Assembly: GCA_040007395.1 (NCBI GenBank)
Contig: JBDTVG010000007.1
Location: 1-64,000, forward strand
Length of the DNA stretch: 64,000 nucleotides
Reading direction: 5' to 3'
Source of the DNA: DATGFK01 sp040007395
Lineage (GTDB): Bacteria; Chloroflexota; Anaerolineae; Aggregatilineales; UBA2796
The position numbers and the translations under genes are program-made. Under the pieces are notes generated by a model. That model was not told where the DNA came from. It did no database searches and saw only the letters and a program-made list of their open reading frames with translations. This document shows, in pieces, positions 52,427 to 61,035 of the stretch (the stretch's first letter is position 1; every line of letters begins with the position of its first letter).

Positions 52427-54544
52427 CTATGGCTGCTCTGTCTTCGGGTTTTGCCCGGTGATGCCCGCCAACGACGCCGCCTGTGCGGCTGCCAGTTCGT
52501 CTAGCGGATAGTGGCAGCGGATCAAGTGACCGTTGCCAGCGTCCGCCCATAGGGGTTCTTGCTGTTCGCAGATTGGCCCCCACTTGCGCGGGCAGCGGGT
52601 ATGGAAGCGGCAGCCTGTCGGCAAGTTAACCGGACTTGGCGTATCTGCTTCAAGCCGAATCCGTTCACGAGTCGAAGTGGGATCGGGAACGGGGATCGCG
52701 GACAGCAGCGCTTCGGTATAGGGATGCAGTGGCGGGCTAAGGAGTTGGTCACGCGGCACTATCTCCATAAGCTGCCCCAGATACATCACCGCGATCACGT
52801 CAGCCAGATAGGCCACCACTGCCAGATCGTGCGAAATAAACAGATAAGACGTGTCGTGCTCCTGCTTGAGTTCCGAAAGCAGATTCAAGATCGAGGCTTG
52901 TACCGACACATCCAGCGCGGAAACGGCCTCATCGCACACCACCAGATCGGGATCGGTGGCAAAGGCGCGGGCGATGGCAATCCGCTGTTTTTCGCCGCCG
53001 CTTAACTCGCTGGGAAAACGGTTTACATAATCTTCGGGGAGCCGCACGGCTCGCAGTAGTTCGGCAACTTTCGCATCAGCCCGTTCGCGATCATAGTGCA
53101 GCAGTGTCACCATCGGGCGACGTAATACCTCGCCGATGGTCTGGTAGGGGTTCAGCGACTCTTCGGGATTCTGGAACACCATTTGCAATCGCTTGAGCGA
53201 GTCATCTGAACGGGCTTCGACATTGGGCGCTAGATCAATATCCATTAGGTCGATCTCGCCGGAACCGCGCTTAATCAGCCCCACGACCAACCGCGCCAGC
53301 GTCGTTTTGCCGCTGCCCGACTCGCCCACCAAGCCAATCGTCTGACCGCGCTCCGCTTTGAGCGAAATGTCATCGACGGCTTTAACGGCTTGCGGCGGCT
53401 TGCCGTTGATGGCGCTGGAAATCTGATTTAAGAGTGGCGACCCAAGCTCATAGCGCTTGGACACATCGCGAATATTGAGCAGCGGTTGTTCCGTTTCGTC
53501 GAGCTTTAGATGCGGCGCAACCGGAAGCGAAACACTTGCTTCGGTAGGCAGGTGGAGCGACCCATTGGCGATCTCTTGCCAGCGGTGACACTTGACCGTC
53601 CGACCTTCTCCCGCCGCAACGAGATCCGGCTTGACCTCCACACACAGATCCAAGACTAAGGGGCAGCGCGGCGCGAAGACACAGCCTTTCGGCAAATTGG
53701 TACGTGAGGGAAGCTGCCCCTTGATGGAGTGCAAGTTTTGTCCAGAACGACTTTGCCCCAAACGCGGGATGGCATCCAATAGGCCGAGCGTGTAAGGGTG
53801 CAGCGGTTGCCGGAACAAATCCGCAACTGTCGCATCTTCCATGATCTCACCGGCGTACAGCACCGCTACCCGATCACACAACTGTGCCACCACGCCCAGA
53901 TTATGGGTTACGTACAACGTCGCCGAGCCGTGTTTGTGGATCAGGTCGGAGAATAGGTCTAGCACCGTCGCTTCAGTCGTAACATCCAGATTGGTAGTCG
54001 GTTCGTCCAGCACGAGGACACGCGGTTCGGTACTCAGCGCCATCGCGATTAATACGCGCTGCTGCTGCCCACCGCTTAACTGGTGCGGGTAACGATTTAC
54101 GATACGTTCAGGATCAGCGATCCGCACTTCGCGCAGCAATTCGATTCCGCGCTGCCATGCTTGCTGGCGCGACAGTTTGTAATGGTGCTGCGTGATCTCG
54201 GCAAGCTGCGACCCGATCCGAATCGATGGGTTGAGCGATCCACCCGGATCTTGTGGGACGAGATTCATCTTCATGCCCCAGATGTGTTCCATCTCTGGGG
54301 TAGATTTGTCGAGTAGGTTTTCACCGTCAAGCAAAATTTTGCCGCTGCTGACGCGACCATTGGTTGCCAGATAGCGCATTGCCGCCAACGCTAGCGTGCT
54401 TTTGCCCGAACCAGATTCACCGACCAACCCATAGATCTGGTCGGGGCCGATCTGCAACGAGACATCGCGCACGACATCCGCCCAGATTTTTTCGATCTGG
54501 TAGGAGATCGTCACGTTCTCAATCGAGAGTACAGGTGCTACCAT
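52427..54544 (-). CDS. Fused dipeptide ABC ATPase (DppD-DppF in one chain)
   Basis: A 705-residue protein joining two ATPase units that are usually separate DppD and DppF. Domain 1: Walker A GESGSGKST (42-50), signature LSGGQQQRV (156-164), Walker B VLVLDEP (177-182). Domain 2: Walker A GESGSGKTT (407-415), signature LSGGEKQR (514-521), Walker B LVVCDEA (534-540). Each is followed by the oligopeptide-transporter Cys cluster (for example Cys288, Cys294, Cys301 and Cys319), which in DppD binds an iron-sulfur cluster. It powers peptide uptake with the adjacent permeases and binding protein. Confidence 0.95.
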   Translation of the reverse strand: MVAPVLSIENVTISYQIEKIWADVVRDVSLQIGPDQIYGLVGESGSGKSTLALAAMRYLATNGRVSSGKILLDGENLLDKSTPEMEHIWGMKMNLVPQDPGGSLNPSIRIGSQLAEITQHHYKLSRQQAWQRGIELLREVRIADPERIVNRYPHQLSGGQQQRVLIAMALSTEPRVLVLDEPTTNLDVTTEATVLDLFSDLIHKHGSATLYVTHNLGVVAQLCDRVAVLYAGEIMEDATVADLFRQPLHPYTLGLLDAIPRLGQSRSGQNLHSIKGQLPSRTNLPKGCVFAPRCPLVLDLCVEVKPDLVAAGEGRTVKCHRWQEIANGSLHLPTEASVSLPVAPHLKLDETEQPLLNIRDVSKRYELGSPLLNQISSAINGKPPQAVKAVDDISLKAERGQTIGLVGESGSGKTTLARLVVGLIKRGSGEIDLMDIDLAPNVEARSDDSLKRLQMVFQNPEESLNPYQTIGEVLRRPMVTLLHYDRERADAKVAELLRAVRLPEDYVNRFPSELSGGEKQRIAIARAFATDPDLVVCDEAVSALDVSVQASILNLLSELKQEHDTSYLFISHDLAVVAYLADVIAVMYLGQLMEIVPRDQLLSPPLHPYTEALLSAIPVPDPTSTRERIRLEADTPSPVNLPTGCRFHTRCPRKWGPICEQQEPLWADAGNGHLIRCHYPLDELAAAQAASLAGITGQNPKTEQP

Positions 54545-54596
54545 AATAATCGTTGTCCCTTGCCGCCCAATTTGATCATTCAGCGGGCGAAGCCTA

Positions 54597-54685
54597 CCTC
54601 ACCCCTCAAGAAGTATTGTGTAGGGGTTGGGCCTGCCCGACCCTGCATTTTCTGGAAATATTTACCCTTAAACAACAGGGTGAGG
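54597..54685. repeat. Family A element with nested family B segment
   Basis: CCTCACCC (54597-54604) and GGGTGAGG (54678-54685) are the family A ends; between them lies TGTAGGGGTTGGGCCTGCCCGACC...TTTTCTGGAAATATT of family B. This suggests insertion of a B unit into an A unit. Confidence 0.6.
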
Positions 54686-54721
54686 CAAATACGGAATTGG
54701 TGCGACTGAGATGACGTGTGG

Positions 54722-55630
54722 CTACCCGCCAGTGATCGATGTTTGCAGGATGCTCTTGAGGCCATCGGACATCAGGTTAACGCCAACGACAAGCAATCCA
54801 ATCGCTGCACACGGGAAAAACAGCATCCACGGCGCAGACGAAGCGTAATTACGAGCCGAGGCGACCAGCAGACCCCAATCGGGCGCGGGTGGCTGTACGC
54901 CGACCCCTAGAAAGCCCAGAGTCGCCACCAGAAAGATTGCATAGGAAAACCGCAGTGACGCTTCGACTACCAACGCTGGCAGGACACTTGGCAGAATCTC
55001 GCGACTCAAAATATAAAAGTTGCTTTCACCGCGCATCTTGGCGGCTTCCACAAAAGCTTTGGTCTTGATGTCTAGCACCACGCTGCGAACCACACGCGCT
55101 ACAATCGGGATATAGACCACGATGATCACGAATAGGACGCTTTCCCGCGATGGCCCGACTGCGCCAACCAGCATCAACGCCAGCAAGCCCGCCGGCAGCG
55201 CCAGAATGCTATCCATCAGACGCATGATCACTTCATCGACCCACCCGCCCCGATAGCCCACGACCAAGCCCAGAATTGCGCCAAGGGTCACTGCCATCAG
55301 GGTGCCGAATCCCGCCAGACTGATAATATCGCGACTGCCGATAACGACCCGGCTGAATACATCGCGGCTCAGATTATCTGTGCCAAAGAGATGCTCGGCA
55401 GACGGGGGCTTGAGCTTCTGATCGGGCGGTTGTGCGTCAAATTCGTAGGGAGCGACTAACGGCCCGAAGATCGCCATCAACAAAAAGAGGGTGACGATCA
55501 GGGTTCCCAGCAGTGTAAATGGATTTTGCGTCAAGGCGCGGATGATGATCCGCAGTTGGGCGCGGAATTTATTGGGAGGCTTAATTGCGGAGCCGAGTGT
55601 GACCTCGGCTCCTTGTTCAATAGTTGCCAT
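54722..55630 (-). CDS. dppC: Dipeptide/oligopeptide ABC permease (DppC-like)
   Basis: A 302-residue permease with six membrane segments after a cytoplasmic N-tail. FGTDNLSRDVFSRVVIGSRD and EAAKMRGESNFYILSREILPS are DppC/OppC marks. It lies between the binding protein (16 bases upstream) and the fused ATPase. It partners DppB at 51319. Confidence 0.93.
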   Translation of the reverse strand: MATIEQGAEVTLGSAIKPPNKFRAQLRIIIRALTQNPFTLLGTLIVTLFLLMAIFGPLVAPYEFDAQPPDQKLKPPSAEHLFGTDNLSRDVFSRVVIGSRDIISLAGFGTLMAVTLGAILGLVVGYRGGWVDEVIMRLMDSILALPAGLLALMLVGAVGPSRESVLFVIIVVYIPIVARVVRSVVLDIKTKAFVEAAKMRGESNFYILSREILPSVLPALVVEASLRFSYAIFLVATLGFLGVGVQPPAPDWGLLVASARNYASSAPWMLFFPCAAIGLLVVGVNLMSDGLKSILQTSITGG

Positions 55631-55645
55631 GACCCTGCTTAACTG

Positions 55646-57235
55646 CTACTTGGCGATGGCTGCATTGGCAAAGCTGGTCAGACCGGGGTCAGGTGCAACT
55701 TCGATCCCGCTAACCTTCTTGCTCTGTGCTGCCAATAGTGGGTAGAAGTACGGGATGAAGCTCGGCCCACTTTCGATTAGAATCTTTTGGATGTCTGCCA
55801 TAATCGTGGCACGTTTCTTTACATCAACCTCGACACGGGCAGCATCGATCAGCTTGTCCAAGTCTGGGTTGGAGTAGTGCGCTTCGTTATAGTCAGCACC
55901 TGTCTTGTAGATCAGGTCAAGATACGATTGCGGGTCGGGACGGCTGGCCCAGTTGGTCAGACCAAAGGTACTTTCCAACCACGTATTCGGCCCCTTATCA
56001 TAGTACACGCTCGGCTGAACCAACTTGAGCGTGAGCGTAATGCCCGCTTCTTTCAGTTGAGCCTGAAGCGCCTGTGCCAGATCGTCGGCGTTGAACTCGC
56101 CCTGCGGCGCGTAGAAGTCCAGCGCTAGACCGTCTTTGTAGCCAGCTTTTTCCAGCAAGGCTTTTGCTGCTGCCACATCGCGCTTGGGCAGTGGGGTCGC
56201 CGTGCTGTAGAAGTCCTTGTACAGTGGGCCAATCGGCGTGTCTTGACCCGGCGCACCCAAGCCCTGAATAACGGCCTTGTTCAGCCCGTCGCGGTCAATC
56301 GACAAGCGAATAGCCTTGACGACATCGGGGTCGTTACCCGGCTTCTGGTCGGCACGGATACGGATATTGGGGAAGGAGTTGGTCGGAATGTTGACGGTGG
56401 AGAGGGTATCGTCCTTTTCCAGATCGCCAAATAGTTCTACCGGGATGCGCGGCACCCAGTCAAGCTGTCCGCCCTTGAGCGCGGTCACTAGTGCGGCGAT
56501 GTCCTTGACGAAGACGAGTTCCAACCCTTCGAGCTTGGGCAGACCGGGCTTCCAATAATTCTCATTGGCGGTTAAGGTGGCGCGATCCGTCACATCTACT
56601 TTGTCTTTGGTGGTCTTGAAGGGGCCAGTGCCGTTGAATTCCTTCGCCGGATCAGCCGTGCCTTTTTTGAGGATGCAGGCATGATAGTCGGTTAGGCTGG
56701 TCAGGAACACAGCGCTTGCCGCCTTGAGCGTAAACTTGACCGTCGCTGCGTCTACGGCTTCGATCTTATCAATGTTGCCGTAGAGCGAACGGGCAGGCGA
56801 GCCAGTTTTCTCATCCATCAGGCGCTCGAAGGTAAACTTGACATCCTCTGCGCCGAAGGCTGAACCATCATGGAACTTGACGTTCGGTTCCAACGCAAAC
56901 GTATAAACTTTACCGTCATCACTCACGGTAGGCATCTTGGCGAGGCTCGGCACAATTTGCGATTTCTGGTTGATGTTCAACAGATAATCGTAAACAGAGA
57001 TACCGAGTGAAATGTCGGGCGCGTCATTATACAGCGCTGGATCTAGGCTAACAGGAGGAGTCCAGCCAACACGCAAAACCCCGGAACGGGCGGCTTGAGC
57101 AAGCGCCGATTGCGTGGCAAGGCCACTAAACAGGTTGCTAGGCGCAACCCCCGCGATAGTCACTCCCAGTCCGGCTCCTGCCATCCGCAAAAAATTGCGG
57201 CGGCTCAACCCTGACTTTCCTTGACGTTTGGGCAT
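55646..57235 (-). CDS. dppA: Dipeptide ABC substrate-binding protein, Tat-exported
   Basis: A 529-residue solute-binding protein of family 5. The N-terminus has a twin-arginine signal (SRRNFLRMAGAG, Arg12-Arg13) and a likely cleavage near ALAQ at residue 47, so it is exported folded. Family 5 features include LRVGWTPPVSLDPALYNDAPD, FHDGSAFGAEDVKFTFERL and IPYFYPLL near the C-terminus. It is the first gene of the dpp operon; a promoter and an inverted repeat lie upstream. Peptide specificity is inferred from the fused DppDF ATPase. Confidence 0.93.
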   Translation of the reverse strand: MPKRQGKSGLSRRNFLRMAGAGLGVTIAGVAPSNLFSGLATQSALAQAARSGVLRVGWTPPVSLDPALYNDAPDISLGISVYDYLLNINQKSQIVPSLAKMPTVSDDGKVYTFALEPNVKFHDGSAFGAEDVKFTFERLMDEKTGSPARSLYGNIDKIEAVDAATVKFTLKAASAVFLTSLTDYHACILKKGTADPAKEFNGTGPFKTTKDKVDVTDRATLTANENYWKPGLPKLEGLELVFVKDIAALVTALKGGQLDWVPRIPVELFGDLEKDDTLSTVNIPTNSFPNIRIRADQKPGNDPDVVKAIRLSIDRDGLNKAVIQGLGAPGQDTPIGPLYKDFYSTATPLPKRDVAAAKALLEKAGYKDGLALDFYAPQGEFNADDLAQALQAQLKEAGITLTLKLVQPSVYYDKGPNTWLESTFGLTNWASRPDPQSYLDLIYKTGADYNEAHYSNPDLDKLIDAARVEVDVKKRATIMADIQKILIESGPSFIPYFYPLLAAQSKKVSGIEVAPDPGLTSFANAAIAK

Positions 57236-57287
57236 AACTTACCTCTCTATCTCCTGAGTTTCGCAAAAAAACTTTCATACAACCGTT

Positions 57288-57318
57288 ATTATAACGTACT
57301 ATATGATGGACTTGGCAA
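57288..57318 (-). promoter_or_regulatory. Promoter of the dpp operon
   Basis: On the minus strand a perfect TATAAT (57288-57293) is preceded by TTGCCA (57313-57318) at a 19-base spacing, which is longer than the ideal 17. Transcription would start about 50 bases before the dppA ATG. Confidence 0.45.
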
Positions 57319-57354
57319 ATTTGTTCGATAAACTGGTTCGGCAAATCTGCCAAG
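57311..57354. promoter_or_regulatory. Operator-like inverted repeat over the dpp -35 region
   Basis: CTTGGCAAATTTG and CAAATCTGCCAAG are complementary at 12 of 13 positions, 18 bases apart, covering the -35 element. A regulator binding here could control peptide uptake. Confidence 0.4.
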
Positions 57355-57520
57355 CAAGACCAAAGCTCCTCACCAGTTTATTGACCTTATCAGCCGTGCA
57401 TTGCTACCCTGCCATTAAACGCACAATAACTTACGAGGGTCTAACGCCGATTCGACAACTTTGTCGCCCTTTAGGCAGGGCGATTGCATCAAAACTAGGG
57501 CTATGCTGGCGAATAACGCG
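57355..57520. other. Gene-free stretch between dppA and murB
   Basis: No convincing frame; the only open frame crosses the repeats. Together with the preceding regulatory region and the following repeat it makes up the 351-base gap. Confidence 0.4.
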
Positions 57521-57574
57521 GTCCCTACACAATATCGTTTGATGTAGGGACAGGGCTTGCCCTGTCCGCTACAG
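57521..57574. repeat. Family C element, inverted relative to 52291
   Basis: GTCCCTACACAATATCGTTT and TGTAGGGACAGGGCTTGCCC are shared with the copy at 52291-52359 in reverse orientation. The two copies lie on both sides of the dppDF-dppC-dppA genes. Confidence 0.7.
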
Positions 57575-57586
57575 AATCCTAACCTT

Positions 57587-58540
57587 TTATGGGCGGCTAT
57601 CTATTGCTTCAAACCCTTCGCCAATGAGTTCGACCTCAAGCGCCAGCGTTACGCCGAATGTCTCATAGACCGTCTCGCGGGCTAGCTTAATCAACGTCAG
57701 GTAATCGCTAGCAGTCCCGCTGCCCGTGTTGACAAAGAAGTTGGCGTGGATCGGGGAGATCATCACACCGCCCGCCCGACTGCCCTTAAGTCCTGCCGCT
57801 TCGATCAAGCGGCCTGCATAGTCATTCGGCGGATTCTTGAACATGCTGCCCAGACTAGCTCCCGGCGGTTGGGTCTGCTTGCGATGCGCGACGAAGCCAT
57901 CGGCGCGGGTTTGCAGTTCGGCGGGATCGTGACCCGATGCGAGTCGAAGCGTTCCGCCCAGCACGACAAACGGATCTTGTCGCCGTTTGAGCGCCGACTC
58001 GCGATAATGGTAATCTAGTTTTGAGAGAGGCCAAGTTTCCACTATATGCTGCGGAAACGCGATTTCGGCGCTAGCCAGACTCGCCGCCATATCGCCGCCA
58101 TGCGCCCCCGCGTTATTGACTATCGCGCCGCCGAGTGTCCCCGGCACGCTGACCGCCCACTCGAAGCCCGCCAAGCCCTGCGCCATACTTTGCCGAGCCA
58201 GATGAGTCAAGACTGCGCCGCTTTCGGCAGTGACCGTGCCATCTGCGCCAATGTCGATGGCTTTGGCATTGTTGACGATCACCAACCCGCGATAGCCCTG
58301 ATCGCTAATCAACACATTTGCGCCGCCACCGATGATCCGCGTAGGCCAACCGTGATCCCATGCAAGCTGCGCGATCTCGTCAAGCATGGCTGCCGAGTCA
58401 GCGCTTATCAGCGCATCGGCAGGGCCGCCGAGTCTGGCGACGGTGTAACGGGCTAACGGCTCATTGAGCTTGGCACGCTCTCCAAGATCGCTGTAATCGT
58501 GAAGCGGATTAGAAGGTTGGGACAACGCTATATACCTCAT
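57587..58540 (-). CDS. murB: UDP-N-acetylenolpyruvoylglucosamine reductase
   Basis: A 317-residue FAD enzyme that reduces UDP-GlcNAc-enolpyruvate to UDP-MurNAc in peptidoglycan synthesis. FAD binding residues are GGGANVLI (71-78) and SVPGTLGGAIVNNAGAHGGD (131-150). Catalytic residues are Arg180 (YHYRES), Ser232 (LGSMFKNP) and the Glu near 302-304 (ALEVELIG). The sequence is of the type IIa class without the long extra loop, and is complete. It is a single gene, divergent from the following lipoprotein gene. Confidence 0.93.
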   Translation of the reverse strand: MRYIALSQPSNPLHDYSDLGERAKLNEPLARYTVARLGGPADALISADSAAMLDEIAQLAWDHGWPTRIIGGGANVLISDQGYRGLVIVNNAKAIDIGADGTVTAESGAVLTHLARQSMAQGLAGFEWAVSVPGTLGGAIVNNAGAHGGDMAASLASAEIAFPQHIVETWPLSKLDYHYRESALKRRQDPFVVLGGTLRLASGHDPAELQTRADGFVAHRKQTQPPGASLGSMFKNPPNDYAGRLIEAAGLKGSRAGGVMISPIHANFFVNTGSGTASDYLTLIKLARETVYETFGVTLALEVELIGEGFEAIDSRP

Positions 58541-58731
58541 CGCGTAGTATCAATAGGGCTTAGGCAGTTTAGCTTATTTTCGATGAAATGTGGTTGCCTA
58601 TCATCTTTGCCCTAACTCCGAAGGTAGCCCATTAGGGTAGGTTTCTGAGCGAGGTTAGGCGTGGCGGTTTGTGCGATAACGATTTTGTTGATAATCTGGG
58701 ATCAATTAAAGCATCGTTACGGAGGTTTGCA

Positions 58732-59736
58732 TTGTCCCATAGATTGTCAGCAGTCGGCCTGCTAGGGTTATTCTTGCTTGCCGGGTGTAGTTTTTCGCGA
58801 GAATCCGGGCCACCGACGGTCATTGTGACTGTGCCGCTGGCTCCGACCAATACACTGGCTCCTATTTATACTTTTACTCCTAAGTTTACGGCGACTCAAG
58901 TGCCGACCAGCACGCCTATTCCGAGCATCACCCCGACACCGAGTAACACGGTTCCGCCGCTGCCGGCAACTGCTACCGCGACGCTCTCGCCCACCGCGTC
59001 GATCATTGCGTCGGTCAATTTCACGAGTCCAACAGCCAATCTGCGATCCGGGCCGGGGCAAGCGTTCCCGATCATTATGGGCATCAAGGCGGGGACACGG
59101 ATCATTGTGCTTGGCCTGAACAGCGATAAGGACTGGTACAACGTCCGGCTGGAAGATGGCAGCAAGGAAGGTTGGCTGGCCTCAACGCTGGTCACTGTCC
59201 CCAACCCCGAAGCCGTTGCTATCCTTTCAACTCTGGAACTGACCCGTCGCGCCGAGGTAACTGTCGCGCCCACTGCCGCCCCAGCAGGCACCGGAGAGGC
59301 GACCCTCTCTGCGCCGCGCAAACCCGGCTCACGGCTCAAGGGCGATGTACTGGCCTACTGCGATAACAAGACCAACGGCGAACCGCGCAAAACGCTAACC
59401 TCCGGTACGCCAGTCACGATCTACTGGTCATGGTTTGCCAAAACGCCCGAACAGCTTGCCGACCATATCAATAGCGGCGAGTACACAGTACAGGTGGACG
59501 GTCAGACGCTCAAGGACTGGCGCAGCTTCAAGACTGATGTAGCCGTCCTCGCGAATGGCGATTATTTTGTATACTGGTATGTGCCGATTGGGAGTCCCCA
59601 ACCCGGCGACCACACCGTTGACTTCAAGCTCACATGGAAACAACAGATCACCGACGGCTATAAGAAGTTTGGCCCCGGTGGTGATGAGGAGTCCGAGAGT
59701 GGTACGTGTGCTTTTACGATAAAGTCTGGACAGTAA
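58732..59736 (+). CDS. SH3b lipoprotein with Pro/Thr-rich stalk
   Basis: A 334-residue lipoprotein. The lipobox LLAGC places the modified Cys at residue 19. A stalk rich in Pro and Thr (about 35-85; PTSTPIP, TPTPSNT) is followed by an SH3b domain (about 90-155: ANLRSGPGQAFP, GWLASTLVT) and a C-terminal beta-rich domain (about 195-334). The TTG start at 58732 is preceded by GGAGG at 58721; an upstream TTG at 58669 lacks such a site. It is followed 19 bases later by the GAF membrane protein and is likely anchored outside the cytoplasm. Confidence 0.85.
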   Translation: MSHRLSAVGLLGLFLLAGCSFSRESGPPTVIVTVPLAPTNTLAPIYTFTPKFTATQVPTSTPIPSITPTPSNTVPPLPATATATLSPTASIIASVNFTSPTANLRSGPGQAFPIIMGIKAGTRIIVLGLNSDKDWYNVRLEDGSKEGWLASTLVTVPNPEAVAILSTLELTRRAEVTVAPTAAPAGTGEATLSAPRKPGSRLKGDVLAYCDNKTNGEPRKTLTSGTPVTIYWSWFAKTPEQLADHINSGEYTVQVDGQTLKDWRSFKTDVAVLANGDYFVYWYVPIGSPQPGDHTVDFKLTWKQQITDGYKKFGPGGDEESESGTCAFTIKSGQ

Positions 59737-59755
59737 CGAGTTAGGGCAAGATCCA

Positions 59756-60958
59756 ATGAATCCGCTGCTGACCTTTGGTATTTTCATCGCCAACACGCTG
59801 GCACTGGCTATCGCGCTCAGTGTGGTGATTCTTGCCTTGTCGCAGCATCCGGGCGATGCAGCCGGTCATGCTGTGACGCAATTTCTCGCAGTGGTAGTTT
59901 TTTACAATCTAACGGTGATCCTCTCGATGGCGGCGATGCTGTTCAATTTGCCGACCATTGTGATTAGGATTACGGTGAACCTGACCTTTCTCGGCTTTTC
60001 GCTGTGCGTGATTAGCGCCTTTTCGCTGATCGTGAGCCTCGCGGGCATGATGAAGCAGGCGCTGCAAGTCATCGCACGGGCGGGAGTCGTCATGCTGGTT
60101 CTTATGCAGTGGCCCGTGTGGACAGGCAAACTTTTCCTGAACGATAACCTGTATCAACTGATGATCCACTATGCGCCAGCGGGGATAGTTGGGGTGATAG
60201 CTGCGCTAGCCTATATCGGGCTGGCGCTGGCGGCTGCCATTGCCTATCGCCGTCGCATCGAACCATCCATTATCATCGGGATTATGCTCCTGCTGTGCGG
60301 TCAAATACTGGCGTTGGTTAGTCCCGTGATGCGCGAGATCGGGGTTGCGTCGATAGCGTCTGTCGCGGCAAGTATAATCCTTGGCTATCGGCTGGCGCGA
60401 ATGCAACTGTTTAACCCCCTGCTGATGCATACAGCCCAGCTTGCCGCCTTGCGCGATGTTTCGCACACGATGATCGGTACGCAAGATCTCCAGACAGTGT
60501 TGAAATCTATCGCCCAACAAGCACGCCACATCCTGAACAGCGAGGTCGCCCTGATCCTTGTGCGTGGCAATGATTTTGAGCAAGAGAAAACGTTGGTCGT
60601 CGGCGCACAGGATGGCGGAACGGCGGATCTAGAAGGGCAGCATATCACAGTGGGCGACAATCTGAGTGGGCGCGTGTTCACCCTCAAGCAGTCGATTCGC
60701 TTGCAAAACTATGCGGCATGGGAAGGCAATGCCTTCAACAAACCAAATTTTCCATTGTATGCCACGATGAGTGTCCCTTTACTGTATGATGATCAAGTGG
60801 TGGGAGTCATCAATGTGAGCAGCTTGAAGTCTGGTCGGCAGTTCGCGGAACGCGATCAGGCCATGCTGGAAATGTTAGCGCCACAAGCCGCGGTGGCGAT
60901 TGTCAACGCTCAACTTCGCCAACGGATCGTGGCGCTGCAACAAAAACCGACCACCTAA
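59756..60958 (+). CDS. Seven-TM membrane protein with C-terminal GAF domain
   Basis: A 400-residue protein. Residues 1-225 hold six or seven membrane segments of the 7TM-sensor type (several Leu/Ile-rich helices); residues about 230-400 are a short coiled coil and one GAF domain, ending in the same helix (AAVAIVNAQLRQR) as the GAF domains of the giant kinase. There is no kinase or cyclase output. It could be an input module working with another protein. It is preceded by the lipoprotein (19 bases) and followed by the HEAT-like protein (77 bases). Confidence 0.8.
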   Translation: MNPLLTFGIFIANTLALAIALSVVILALSQHPGDAAGHAVTQFLAVVVFYNLTVILSMAAMLFNLPTIVIRITVNLTFLGFSLCVISAFSLIVSLAGMMKQALQVIARAGVVMLVLMQWPVWTGKLFLNDNLYQLMIHYAPAGIVGVIAALAYIGLALAAAIAYRRRIEPSIIIGIMLLLCGQILALVSPVMREIGVASIASVAASIILGYRLARMQLFNPLLMHTAQLAALRDVSHTMIGTQDLQTVLKSIAQQARHILNSEVALILVRGNDFEQEKTLVVGAQDGGTADLEGQHITVGDNLSGRVFTLKQSIRLQNYAAWEGNAFNKPNFPLYATMSVPLLYDDQVVGVINVSSLKSGRQFAERDQAMLEMLAPQAAVAIVNAQLRQRIVALQQKPTT

Positions 60959-61035
60959 CGGACTGCATCGCCCAACGCATCGATTACACGAATGTGCTTG
61001 AATGACCGCCTGACTCATCGATAAGGAATGTCCAG

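Noticed and set aside
57303..57542. A 79-codon open frame between dppA and murB
   Set aside because: It crosses the candidate operator and a repeat element and has no ribosome-binding site.
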